Origin: Nymphaea colorata
Lineage: Eukaryota > Streptophyta > Magnoliopsida > Nymphaeales > Nymphaeaceae
Direction of reading: 5' to 3'
DNA length: 64,000 nucleotides
NCBI RefSeq assembly: GCF_008831285.2
Contig: NC_045149.1
Span: 8,274,417-8,338,416, forward strand
Part shown: piece after piece, positions 49,432 to 61,826 of the stretch
Layout: each line of letters opens with the position of its first letter
Numbering within the stretch: the first letter of the stretch is position 1
The notes under the pieces: model-generated
Database searches by the model: none
What the model was told of the DNA's origin: nothing
The model's input: only the letters and a program-made list of their open reading frames with translations
Made by a program: the position numbers and the translations under genes

Positions 49432-52400
49432 ATGACATCAAGAGTGGGAGCTTCTGAATTAGCTAAGACTGAGAAACTGAATGGGACAAATTTCCATGCA
49501 TGGAAGCGTAGAATAATGTTGGCCTTGACTTTAGAAGGTCTCATTTATGTGATCAACGAGCCTTTTCCTACTTTCGGAGACAAACCCATAGACGAAGAGA
49601 AAAAGGCATATGAGTCATTTACTTCTGATGATCTAATGGCTAAAACTATCATGTTAGCCTTCATGGAAGTTGATTAAATCAGAGTCTTTGAGGATTGTCC
49701 AACTGCCAAGGATATGTTTGGTACTATCGCTTCAAAATACAACACCATGACTGCTATGCACATTCAGTTACTGCAAGAATAGTACAATTCCTATAGGATG
49801 AAAGAGTCAGACAATGTAATGGACCATGTTAATAAGATGTTGGTCATGGCTAAAGATTTAGCCGTTGTGGGGAATGTCATATCCGACAATATGCAGATAA
49901 GCACAATTCTGAACAGCCTACCTCCTTCTTGGGATATGGCAGTTACTGCTTTAAGTGTTCAATTTGATACTCTTACTTTAGAAAAGCTTCCTATAAAGTT
50001 ATCTCTACAGCAACAACGTCTGACCAAGAGAAATAGAGCAGAGTTGATGACAGTCCAGGAAAAACCTGCTGGTAGTCATGTGCCTGTAAAATCAAAACAA
50101 TTTAAAAATCGAAACGATGGCAAGTTCAAGGGCAATTATGCAGGTACTAAGAAATCTCAAGGAACTGTAGTGAAATGCTACAGATGCAGAAAGCCTGGAC
50201 ATATAAAGAAGAACTGCAGGACAAAATTCCCGAGTAAGAAAGACAACAATGGTCAGGGCAACTACAACAGAAGGAAGCCTCAAGGGGACTCTAACAGAGA
50301 AGTCATCTGTGTCGTGTCAGAATGTCTGTTTGCAGATGGAGATCTAACTGGATGGTGGGTCGATTCGGGAGCTACTCGTCACATTGCAAAGACAAAAGAA
50401 GGAGTGATCCACATGAAAAATCTGAGTCCGAGAACCCACAAGGTCTATATGGGAAACAACTCTTATTGTGATGTCATGAGAATTGAGGCATATCGTCTAA
50501 ATGTTGGGGGTACAAGTGTTGTACTTAACGAGGTTTTGTATGTCCCTTCCATGAGGAGGAATCTAGTGTCTGTTCCCGCACTGACTGGGAAAGGTTTTGA
50601 AGTACGTTTTATTCCAGGAAAAGTAACAGTCAGAAAACATGGAAGGTTCATGTTTGGTGAAAAATTTGTAAAAGAACATGGTATGTTCAAACTGAATGAC
50701 ATGAATGAAGCTTTAAGTTCTGCTTATTTCGATTGTGCAATGAATGTGAATGTAAACTTATGGCATGAAAGATTAAGCCATATAAGAATAAAAAAGATGC
50801 AAACTCTAGCACAACAAGGTTTAATACCTCACATAAATATAAATGATTTTGCGAAATGCGAGTCATGTGTATACGGAAAAATGACAAGGAAACCATTTCC
50901 GTCTGAAGTAATTCGGGCCACTAAATTATTAGAGATAATTCATACTGATATCTATGGACCTTTCAGGATCCAAACTCACAGTGGCAAGTTATATTTCATA
51001 ACATTTATTGACGACTTCTCAAGATTTGGTTACATATACTTAATCAGATATAAATCAGAAGCACTTGAGAAATTCAACGAATACAAATCTGAAGTCGAGA
51101 GACAACTTGGAAGGAATATCAAAATTGTAAGGTCTGATCGAGGAGGAGAATGCACTTCTAGTGAATTCCTCGAATACTGCAAAGACCTTGGAATTAATAG
51201 GCAAAAGACAATGCCTAGAACACAACAACAAAATGGTGTGGCTGAGAGGTGTAACAGAACCCTCTTGAACATGGTGAGATCCATGTTGGCAGAAGCACAA
51301 TTGCCAAAAGTTTTTTGGGGAGAAGCTGCATTAACAGCTATGTATACAATAAACCAAGTGCCCTGCAAAGCAGTCCCAACTACTCCTTATGAAAGATGGA
51401 TAGGTGAAAAACCATATCTAAGATATTTAAGGAGATGGGGATCTGTAGCACACGTAAAAATTCTAGATCCAAAACTGGATAAACTAGATAACATATCAGT
51501 GAAATGTATATTCATTGGATACACTAAAGGACCCAAAGGGCTACAGATTGTATCATTCATCTATGGGACTTATAGAAAGCAGAGATGTAGAGTTCATAGA
51601 AGAACTCAACAATAAAGATATTGATCAAGTGGAATATCAAAATGATACACTGGATGATTTGATTTATTCAGATGATCAGTCTTGTAATGAACTGACTGGA
51701 GATCAGTCTGGCAATGAACCGACTGGAGATCAGTTTGGCAATGAACCAACTAGATGTCAGTTTGGCAATGAACCAACTGAGCAGGAATCGTCTGAGGAAC
51801 AGTCAGGTAATGAACCGACTGAAGATCAGTTAGGCAATGAACCAACTGATATGAATACCTCGTCATCTCAGACGTTATCAGGTCATAAAAGACCTAGAGC
51901 TCCTCCTTCATATTTAAATGATTATTATGTATATTTGGTAGAGGAGCTATGCTATTTAGCAGATATTGACGAAATGTCTGACAATCTGACATATGATGAA
52001 GCGGTTAGCTCGCATGAATCGTCGGATTGGGTGAATGCTATGGATGAAGAAATTGAATCCATAGAAAAGAATAAAGTCTGGGAATTAGTAGATCTTCCTA
52101 ATGACAAAAAACTCATTGGATGTAAATGGGTACTAAGGAAGAAGTATAAAGCTGACAGATCGGTTGAAAAATTTAAAGCCAGACTAGTGGCGAAAGGTTT
52201 TTTCCAAAAGGAAGGAATTGATTACACAAAGACCTATTCTCCGGTTGTAAAGTTCGCATCAATCAGAATAATTTTGGCTATCGCGGCATTCTATGACTTG
52301 GATATTTGTCAGATGGATGTGAAGACTGCTTTTCTGAATAGTGAGTTGAAAGAAACTATATATATGACTCAACCGCAGGGATATGTGATCAAGGAAAAAG

Positions 52401-53533
52401 AAGACAAAGTGTACAAGTTGAATAAATTATTGTATGGACTGAAACAGTCTCCTAGACAGTGATATTTTGCTATTCACAAAGCAATTACAAAACTTGGGTT
52501 CGTTGCAAACCAACTAGACCATTGTGTGTATGTTTGGAAAAGTGGGAGCCTTTTCTGTATTCTATCATTATACGTTGATGACATATTGCTAACAAGAAAT
52601 GATAACGACATGATTGTCAAAACGAAGACTTGGCTGAACAAAAACTTCGAAATGGAGGACTTGGGTGAAGCATCCCACTTATTCGGAATTAACATCACTC
52701 AAGATAGAAACTCAAGAATCCTGAGTCTAAGCCAACAACGATATATTGATTATATCTTGAAGAAATTTCGGATGTTAGACTGCAAACCGATTGGGACTCT
52801 TATAGCTAAAGGAGCAAACTTGAGCAGGAGCGATTGTCCGGGTGAAGGACAACCAAAATTAAATATTCCCTATGCACAAGCTGTTGGCAGTCTAATGTAT
52901 CTAATGTTGTGTACCAGACCTGACATAAGTTTTCCTATCGGTCTAGTTAGTCGTTATCAAAGTAATCCTGGATGAGCTCACTAGCAAGCAGTCAAAAGGA
53001 TTTTTCGATACATTAAAGGAGCGAAAGGACTGAAATTGTCCTATCAAGCAGATGAGCTAACTTTAGTTGGCTATTCCGATGCAGATTTTACTGGTTGCAA
53101 AGATGAAAGTAAATCCACCTCGGGGTATGTTTTCCTCTTTAGAGGTGGAGCGATAGCCTGGTCCTGTAAGAAACAAGGATATGTTGCTCAGCACACATAG
53201 GAAGCAGAGTATGTAGCGTGTAACATTGCAATAACTTTTGTTGTCTGGATAAATCGGTTCTAGAAGGACTTGAAATTAGGTCTTGATCATGAACCAGTTC
53301 AACTGTACTGTGATAATCAGGCAGCAATATCACTTATGAAAAATAGAGCTGTTAGCTCAAAGAGTAAACATATAATGGTGAAATACCATTATGTTCATGA
53401 AATGATTGAGAAAAATGAAATCTCGGTTGATTATTTGCCTACTAATGATATGGTGGCTGATCCCTTAACCAAGAGAAAAACTGAAGACATGTTTTCCAAA
53501 CATGTAGTCCATATGGGGCTAAGATATATTTGA
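49432..53533 (+). pseudogene. copia-2 gag-pol, decayed
   Basis: Gag starts near 49432. The zinc knuckle CYRCRKPGHIKKNC is at 50176-50217, the protease WWVDSGATRH near 50355, and the integrase WHERLSH near 50761 with NGVAER near 51232. After the RT start ([16 protein letters not shown]) comes YVDDILL near 52570, then RNase H (YSDADFTG near 53075) and CDNQAAI (53308). In-frame stops: 49675, 49780, 52460, 52973, 53198 and 53261. One extra G in a GGG near 51538 shifts the frame between integrase and RT. Not functional. Confidence 0.92.
51674..51850 (+). repeat. 27-bp in-frame minisatellite in copia-2 pol
   Basis: Six 27-bp units encode near-copies of DQSGNEPTG in the linker between integrase and reverse transcriptase. 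A 15-bp insertion follows the fourth unit. The length is a multiple of three throughout, so the frame is kept. Confidence 0.9.
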
Positions 53534-53698
53534 AAGGTTGCGAAGGAAAAACCATTGAATGGAAAACCTCGCTGTAAACCTTGAAAAATATTTAGGTTAC
53601 GTTGGATAAGCCAATTAAGGAAAACCACGTAACAAATTAAATAAAGAAAACCCACATATAATGGAAGAAAACTGGCGGTCTCATGGCCAAGTGGGAGA

Positions 53699-54045
53699 TG
53701 TTGGATAGTGGCCATTGAGCCCTATCCGAATATCTCGTAACTGCAAGGCAGTTACGAGATCAACCCAATAGTCTCTATAGAGATAAAGTTACTTCCTAAA
53801 ATCTCTCACCCTAACCGCAACTGAGGTTTGGGGAAAACCTAAGGGGCTGGAGTATAAATTCCCAGCAAGCTCTCTTGAATGGTGTACTCCTGAGAAGCCC
53901 CTTAGAAGTAAACCCCAAAAAGCTGACTTCTCCTTCTTCCTCTTCCTTTTGCTTTTGTTTTGCTGTTCTTCACAAGGGACGTCTGTTGGAGATCTTGCTG
54001 CATCTATAAGGGAGACTTCCGCTGCGAAGCACAAAACATCCAACA
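53699..54045 (+). repeat. copia-2 3' LTR
   Basis: 347 bp, preceded by the purine tract AAGTGGGAGA (53689-53698). Ends CATCCAACA, then the CTCCC duplication. Confidence 0.96.
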
Positions 54046-54917
54046 CTCCCCACCCTTCTCGTCCCACGCATTCACCGTGTGCACGAAGTTGAATCCCGGC
54101 ACCTCAATCCACTTCATCTCTGAATCGTCGGTCGCTAGCGTGGGATCACCCCGATACGTGCTACCTTCCCGGCATCATAGCCCAATAGCGGCCCCTCTCC
54201 GGTGAGCATGTCCAGCGGTTTCATGACAATCTGCATGTCGGGGAAGATGGCATAGCGCTGGGTGATGGCGATGTCGTGCACGAAGGAAGGCTGCTGTAAG
54301 GAGAAGATGGGGACGTCTGGTTGCTTCGAACCATCGTTGCCGATTCGAAAGAAATTGAGAAACAGGGGGATGGGACCGTATCGGAAAGAGAAGACCTCAC
54401 CGGTCACAGGGTCTATCCTGGGGTGCACAGTTATGCCCATCGTGAGCTTCCTGCCGAAGTTCCATTGGCCGATCGTTTCGATGTCGCCATCCGGCGCAGT
54501 TGTTGGCCAAGACATCCTTGGGGTTAATAGACGACCACAGCGGTCTGTCAATGAAGTTGTTTATCAGATCATCCGAAATGTTGCAGATCGTTACAGGACG
54601 AGGACGCTTCAATGGCAGAGAAGGTAGTCTAATAGGACGAGCATGCTCCAATGGCAGAGAAGGTGCTTATGCTCTTCTTCAATTAATTGGCTCTTTTGAA
54701 GAAGGGGGAGGCGAGGCGGAGCTGCTACTGTTGTTGTGGTAGTGGTAGTGGCAGTAGCTGCTGGAGACTGAGGTTTGAGTTGAGTTTAGGGTCTCTCTTC
54801 TATTCTGACGTTGGTAATGGTCGGAAAGGTGATGCGGGATGGAGTGGTTTTAGGAGAAATGGAACTGAGGCTCAGTTGGGGAAATGGAGCAAGAAAGGGA
54901 GAGGAGATGGCGTTCAT

Positions 54918-55303
54918 TGTTGGTAGAGTTGCAGGGGGGCCAAGCTTGGAGTGGCATGGAAGAAGGGATCAGGGTTGTTGATTTTTTAAAGGGATGAGCT
55001 GATGTTGACAACCAGTGTTAGGTGAGCTAGGAGATACGAATTATTAAGAGATAGGAATTAATTGAAATGAGTGTTTGAATGAATTAATATTTTTTTCTGG
55101 AGCGGACCAAATGGTCCAACTAACTTATCCCGTAGGTCAAACTAAAATCCAAAAAATATATTACGCAACTAAAAGATTTCAAATTTTTTAATGTATTTTT
55201 TTTTTAAATTAGCTGGGGTGGGGTGACGGCCTAGCCCCCCCCCCCTGCCCCAGGTTGAATGTATCGTGAATGAGAGAAGAATGAGGGATATAACCATATC
55301 ATT
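54918..55303. other. Upstream region of CCD4-B
   Basis: Equivalent of the CCD4-A promoter, with the TATA-like motif kept. It has about 75 bp of AT-rich dispersed-repeat sequence (55150-55225) that is lacking in copy A, leading into a run of C (55236-55245). Confidence 0.5.
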
Positions 55304-55525
55304 GGAAGCAACTGAAAATTGGACGTGGATATACACATTTTTTCTGTGATCCTCGAGGTAGATGTAAGCAGAAAAGATCTTTCATCTCTGTCTATCCGTT
55401 GAGCCGTCATTTGAAGCAACTGAAAAATGGACTTTGATACACACATTCTTTTTGTGATCCTTAAAGTAGATGGCAGCAGAAAAAATCTTTCATATCTGTC
55501 TGTCCGTCGAGCAGTCTTTTTCGTC
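55304..55525. repeat. ~110-bp tandem repeat upstream of CCD4-B
   Basis: Two imperfect copies starting near 55304 and 55413, equivalent to 11246-11475. Confidence 0.75.
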
Positions 55526-58466
55526 ATAATGAGCTTTGTTTCGATGAAAATCACTGGTGCTATCCGGGCAGAAGTGACTCTACTCAGGGTTAGGAATGAC
55601 TTTAGAGGTTTAGGTAACACTCCTTTATGCTTAAATTTACATGTTACATATTAATGTTTCATTTAAAACGCAGTTGGTTTTAAATGCAGAAGGTTAACGC
55701 CAGAAGAATTTTAAATGAAGATTAGCTGTCTATTAGCCTCCACCCTCACTTTTGCACTGATCCTATATGAATTTAAATCACCCGCTCTACTGAACCAGCA
55801 TTTATAATAAGATGAACACTCGAAAGTAAGTAATCGAGTAAATTTTGTGGCAAGTAAGTTTCAGTTCAAGTGACAGTCACCATAACTATTGGCTAAAGAA
55901 CCTTTGATTCATAAAAATCACCCAGTCATGAGACCAGAGTGATGCCTGGGGCCCAACAATTGAATGCCCACTGAAAGCGCCACATCGTTGCAGATGACCC
56001 CTTGCTTTTGAATTAGCGAAGAAAGTGTATAAGGCAAATATATTTAGGAACAATATGTGGTCATTGAATAAGTTAACATATCTTATCTCTAACTCACCTC
56101 TATTCTAAGTAATGTTAAATATTTCTTTCATATGTCCCTAATATCTCTTTTCTTTCCATTTCTTTGCAGGCGACAGCATGCTTTCAATTTAGGAAAAAGC
56201 GTATATGGCATTATGATAACGGGATCCTTATATATAACTTGTGGATAAGTTAATACATCACATCTCTTGTTTACCTTTATCTTGAGTATTGTCAAAGACT
56301 TCTTTCTTGTGTCTGTGTCTAACTTATTGTTTGAATGGAGGGAAAAAGAGAAAAATGAGTTGATGGAATGGAAAGAAAAAGAAAGGAAAATGAGAGGGAA
56401 AGGAAAAGAAAATGAAAGAAAGGAAAGGGATGGTTATAAAAGCTTGTTTGGATAGAATGTTTGTTTAGACTATATCAAAGAAAGGAAAGGAGAGAATTAG
56501 AGTTAGTTTACAATAATACCTTTAACACTATAGAACTTATTATGCATCTACGTCTCATGCATTCTAAAACGATATGTGAAAATAGTACAATTAAAATTAA
56601 AAGTCCAAATTGCAAAGAACACAAAGCAAATAAAGGTCCTATGACCTACATGTTTTATTATTACTAGCACATGGCACAAAAATAATGTCCAAGACATTGT
56701 GCTTGAGGGCTGTCAACACAAAATATTTTGAAAGGTGAATTCAGCCCATGACTGCAGAAGTAACAAAGAATCTGAAATCTCCACAAACAAAGCAACAAAC
56801 TATGTCAAACAATACACAAAGTAAATCCATCCTTTTAGGCCCATTCATTGATGAACAATGATCCTGGGCACTTATGATACATCAACCAGAGATTTCTATT
56901 ACGCTGGCATACTACCAAGACAACAAGGCCAGGCATTTAATAAAGTGAAGACCTACTGTTAAGCATAACAACCAAGTGATCGACACGTAACATCCTAATG
57001 TCACTGTTAAAACCAATAACACCCATCAACAAACCAGACAATTCCAACTCTCAAACCCAAGTTGCATGATGAGCACCATCAGAAATCAAAGAATAAACCA
57101 TTGTCAAACCAGTGAAAAAAAGGAGAAAATGCAAACTTTACATGCATAGTGTATAAAGGCAGTAGAAAAGCAATAGAAACCAGACTACCACATGCAAAAC
57201 ATGAAACTACCATAGAGAGGAAACAGTAAATGCATTAAAAAGGTGTATTTCCGTCTTCCAGTACCCAAGATTGTTCTACCGTCCTCATGAACCTGCACAA
57301 AAGCAGTGCAAGCTAATCAACAACCTATTATCGTTTGCCATTATCACCAGTGAACCTTTTGGACGTTGGAGAGCAAATCACAATCGCAAGGGAAAAGGGA
57401 AATTTTGTTAGTAACAAATGATGTTCTTTCCTGTCTCTCCTAATCTCTTCAATTTTAGAGGGATTGGATTTACATTAGAAATTTCTTTCCTTTCTTTTCT
57501 TTTGAACCCAAATGCATTTCTTAACTTTCTTTTCATTTCCTTTCCCTCCCTATTAATTAGTCATCTAAACACAGGGAAGGTCTTCATTTTCCTTTCTTTC
57601 CCTTCATCCAAACAGGGTGTAACACTTTATTTAGTTGGAGGAAAAATGAAGGAACGGGTGGCAAAGAGAAATCCATCTTTTATTTAGTTGGCTAATTAAA
57701 AAAGAGAGAAATGAAAAAAAAAACTAGAAAGTTTGTTTGGTTGTAAAGGTGGGAAAGAAAAGGAAGGGAATAAAATGAAAAGAAAATGAAAGGAAGGACT
57801 GTTCTCTTCTTTCTATCCAAACAATCTTTATAATTATCTCCTTGCTTCATTTTCCTTTCTTCCCATTTTCCTTCTCCTTTCCTACCCCTCCCTTTCCTTC
57901 CATTCCCTTTCCCTCCAACCAAAGATGGCATAATTGATCTTTCAAATATAACGTATCAGCTATCTACCCTTGAGAGCACAGAAACTCTAAAAACTAAGGT
58001 TTCCTAATGTTGAATAAGACACCACAAAACCACATGTGGTCTGGTGTGGGTAATTGTTCATATGAGTCCTGAAAGTATCATTATTTTTACATTATTATCT
58101 TAAAATATTTGATTATTTATATTTATTTATAAGCCTCCTAGCATGGAAGTTTTTGATTAGTGCCCCTCCAACCAAAAAATTCTGCCCCCACTGGGATGGG
58201 AAGCACAGTAAGTGTTTTCTTCCCATAAAAAACACCAAGATTTGAAAATCCCATTTTGAATCTTGTCTTGCCAAAGAGAGAGAGAGTGATAAAGGTGGCC
58301 TTAATTTCCAAATGATCAAAGAAGCTACAGTCACCATTCACTATATATATACACACAATTAGTTTTAGTTTTTTGGGACTAGTTTTTCCAACCTTCTCTT
58401 TTTCCATACTCCCACTTATTTTCTTCTTTTCTCATTTTATTTACGTGTTTTTTTTTCACATGCTAT
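55526..58466. other. Intergenic, equivalent of 11476-14415
   Basis: Contains the purine-rich tract (about 56335-56460) and the inverted purine/pyrimidine block (about 57420-57925). No gene was recognised. Confidence 0.4.
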
Positions 58467-58800
58467 CACTACAACAATAAGTATTTTTGGCTAGGGTCTT
58501 TGACGTGGCCAATAAGTTAGTTTGCTGTTGATGACCTATACTCTAGCAATTTCTAAGGGTCACCCTTGTCGTAGGTCTTGTGCCCAAAAACTATTGGACA
58601 AGGGCTAAGCTGTTGCCAAAAAGCTTTTGAGCTCGGCTGCCTATATTTTTTGCAGGAAGAGTAGCCGTTGCCAAAAATATTTGAGTACGGCTTCATATTT
58701 CATTAGCAACAAAAGTAACAGTTGCCAAAAATATTTATGTATATTGTGGCTCTACGCCAAGGGCTTCATAGTTGCAGCATTATATATGATATATAGTCGA
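58467..58800 (+). mobile_element. CACTA-like terminus, copy B
   Basis: Starts CACTACAACAATAAG with the same GTTGCCAAAAATATTT subterminal words as 14416. One-ended remnant. Confidence 0.5.
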
Positions 58801-59439
58801 ATTAAAAGTGAAAGCTTTCACAAATTGAAATTTTATGAACAAAAACTATCCAATGTTGTGATTGTACAAAATGCACATAAAACCAAAACTTTAATCCAAT
58901 ATCCAACTTTCACCTATGGTTGCTTCTGCTATGAAGTCACAGCTTTCACTTTCTATGTCTAAAGAAAAAAAACATAACATAGTTAAAAGAATTCTCCCAG
59001 ACAATTTACCAAACAGTTTTTGAGCATGATATCAGGCTACTTTCAACACCAAAATCCCTTGCATATTGAGAACCCAATTCGGTTTAGGTATGCTTGCGAC
59101 CCGTTGACACTCTTTAAGCACTGAACCTCTCCACCACCAGTGGCACTCACCAAGGAATTGACCATCTTTTATGATTCCTGAAAAAATCTAAAGTCAAACA
59201 GTATGCACTCTTTCGCCAACCTTTTTTTTGCTTTACCCACTTCTGCAGTTTCTTTTGAGTCACTTAGAAATCCAAACAAACGATGTCCATGTTGTCTTGT
59301 GTTCGTTAACACCCCGGTGAGACCGGCCTTCTGTATCCGTCCGCCTACTTAACAAACTAAGGGGGCCTAAAAAAAGACTGCAGCAGTGGAATAAGATTAA
59401 ATGTGGGTGAATTGAAGATAAAATTCATTGTTTATACAG

Positions 59440-59640
59440 GGCATTAGAAGAGATTCAGCGAGCAATGGAGGAAGTTCATCTTCTAGCACTGGAAGAAGAC
59501 CAGAAGTTAAGAGAAGGCTTAAACAATGCACTTCTCATGGAAAAAAGTATTGTGGAAAAACAAAGCTAAAGCAAGATGGCTTCAAGAGGGAGACAATAAT
59601 ACGAAGTTTTTGGGTTCTGCTGAGTAGTAGAAGTTGAAAC
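59440..59640 (+). mobile_element. LINE (L1-type) reverse-transcriptase fragment
   Basis: At 59553-59630 the frame reads WKNKAKARWLQEGDNNTKFL, matching the WL.EGD.NTKFF motif that opens the reverse transcriptase of plant L1 LINEs. The region before it (59440-59550) reads as the usual Glu-rich helical stretch in another frame, so there is a frameshift between them. A stop follows soon after. Found only in copy B, between the CACTA-like region and the hairpin block. Confidence 0.65.
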
Positions 59641-59756
59641 CTCAACGCACGTAATCAGGACAAACCTGCGATAATATTCAGCAGATATGAATGTTTGTTC
59701 ATATAATCGAAATAAATTTTGAAACAAGGCTGATTCTATGGGGTGCACATAGGGTA

Positions 59757-60370
59757 TTTTCATAGCAAACATATATTTCGAAACGTTAGCAACATAATTT
59801 TCAAATCAGACATTTCTCCTGTAACATATGACTGTGTACAGAAAGAGATTTGTCCTGGCAGTGCCCTACTGATCAATCAGACAAATCTCTCACCTTCACT
59901 CAAATGAAGGTGAGATGGAAGGGGATGCCCTAGCAGGAGGAAAGAAAGCAAAATAAATAAATAAATAAAAATAAATAAATTGTCGCTGCTTGATTGGAAA
60001 CAGTTCAATCGATCAACCAAATCTCCTACTGTAAGAGTCTTCCTCAAACGCTACCCTCATCATCGCTAGACTGAAGATGGCTCCTTTGGATGTAATTTCA
60101 CGTGTCATTTTAATAAAGACAAACGATGCTCATGATTAATACAAAAGGAAACCTTTTGGAGGAAAAAAAAAAAAGAAACTGGGAAAAGAAGATTTGGTAA
60201 TTTGATAAAAGTAAAATTTGTCAGTTTGTATATACATATCGTTATTACCAATATACCCTTTAAGCATTGAAAAGCAGTTTTCATTTTTTTTGCCCCTTCA
60301 TAGCATTATCTCGTTATTTTGTAAATATTTTATTTTCTTATAAACATTATCTCATGCTTATGTTTGTGAT
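59757..60370. repeat. Single copy of the ~600-bp hairpin block
   Basis: Equivalent of 15304-15907 and 15977-16571. The twin stems (about 59845-59916) are intact. The linker found between the two units of copy A lies here directly upstream (59686-59756). Confidence 0.85.
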
Positions 60371-61826
60371 ATTTCATACATCTATCCATTATCTCATTAT
60401 TCATTATCTCATAAATATTTTATTATCTCATAAACATTATCTCATACTTATGTTTAACCTTATCTCGTACATTTGCCCATCCATTAACTCATTATTCCAT
60501 AATCATTATGTCATACTTATTTGGTATTTCATACATATTTGTTGTCAACACATGCATATACAAGGTTTAAACAAGATAATGAATATGCATATTAATAGTA
60601 GGGTCCGCACCTAGCATATGCTCGTTATATGCACGAACGAAGAAGCGTGCTGAACTCTCTGCCACAATATATATATATGAAGAGAGAGAGAGAGAGAAGC
60701 AATCGAGATTATAAAGAATTAGGTGTTGCAGCTAAATCTTAATACTGTTGCAATGTCATGAATAATAATTTATTTAAAAATAGTTTGGTATAATGAGCTA
60801 AGTGCCTCTTTACTAAGTAGTCATGCTTCTTTTAATTGGAAATAAATGTGGCCGTTTTTATCAAAATATCTCTCCCTATGTGTGCCTCTCATAACTTTGC
60901 TACTAAAAGAAAGGGATTTGACGTACTTGTGCTGGAAGCTGTGCACATGAATTAGTTTGATGCACTGCCCACGACAACCCATGGCAACCCCTAGTACAAT
61001 CTCTGCCACACGTTGCCATCACATTATCTCATCTTATCTCCTTCTATGGAAGAGAGAGAAAAGGAGAAATCTTATTTTGTCTTCACATAAATATTAGTTT
61101 CAATTTGGATGACAGGAACTAGCTGGATGGGTTTGGTCAAAAGTATGTTTCAAGCCTTTCATCTCAGATCCAAGGATTCCACAGATCTACAGGGATCTTA
61201 AAACGTAGATCCATGGTTTCTGCTACGCAGTGTGGATCTCACAGTACAGTACCCACACGAAACGGCTTCAAAGCCATCGCTAATTCAATTCCTCACAGTT
61301 TTCAGAGGTGTTTGCTGATGGCCATAGCCATCAACAAAAAATCAATATTCTTATAGTATAAGAAAGATATATGAAAACAATTAAAAATTGGTTACCAATG
61401 ATTGGAAGAACCTTGTTGTCCTTTGGAACAGGTTACCCACTCGACTACCAGTCACAAGACCGAGTGTTTGGGGGGTTTCTCTTGGTCTCCACATGAATGG
61501 TATTGCTCTCCCCATTCAAACTCGACTGAATCACACAATGATCTGTCAGATTCAACTCAATACACCACCCCCCCTCCCCCCAAGCATAAAAGTGTAATAA
61601 AATTTTGTTTTTCACCCATTGAGAAAATGGGAAATTCAAAAAACAACTCAACCTGCCCCTGTCACAACCAAATTGTAGATGCTTTCGATGTATTTAGATT
61701 CTTGAAATCTAAACCTTTTTTACATCTTTAAGTTACTTAACCATGCGTACTGCTTGAATCTCCCACTTTGTGCCCCCTTTAACTGCACCCAATCGTATAA
61801 TAGATTTTCAAATTCCACTTGGTATT
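60371..61826. other. Intergenic, equivalent of 16572-17483 and 24985-25553
   Basis: At about 61242-61250 the sequence passes directly from the equivalent of 17482 to that of 24985. This is the junction where copy A has 7.5 kb more. No gene was recognised. Confidence 0.5.

Larger units (their letters stand above)
49044..54045 (+). mobile_element. Ty1/copia LTR retrotransposon, copia-2
   Basis: A 5.0 kb element with two 347-bp LTRs differing at about 13 positions (3.7%). It is flanked by CTCCC duplications (49039-49043 and 54046-54050), with an initiator-Met primer site and a purine tract. The empty site is visible in copy A near 9634. It lies in exon 1 of CCD4-B. It is a different family from copia-1 and copia-3, with no LTR similarity. 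Confidence 0.97.
47292..54917 (-). pseudogene. CCD4: CCD4 second copy, disrupted by copia-2
   Basis: Pieces: exon 2 at 47292-47547, the 3' part of exon 1 at 48746-49043, and the 5' part of exon 1 at 54046-54917. A 5.0 kb copia element sits between the exon 1 parts, in the opposite orientation, with target duplication CTCCC. A 434-bp deletion (matching 10077-10510 of the intact gene, GGCG at both edges) removes the core around the AYIRNGPNP and FDGDGM motifs and shifts the frame. There is a further small deletion near 54134. Exon 2 keeps the iron-ligand His (GFHG) but has changes such as PYGF to PCGF and a CGA-to-TGA stop four codons early. Splice sites are kept. The start is ATG at 54915-54917 (MNAIS). 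It cannot encode a working enzyme. Confidence 0.95.

Noticed and set aside
51515-51615. Programmed frameshift between gag and pol in copia-2
   Set aside because: The shift is between integrase and reverse transcriptase and is explained by one extra G in a decayed element.
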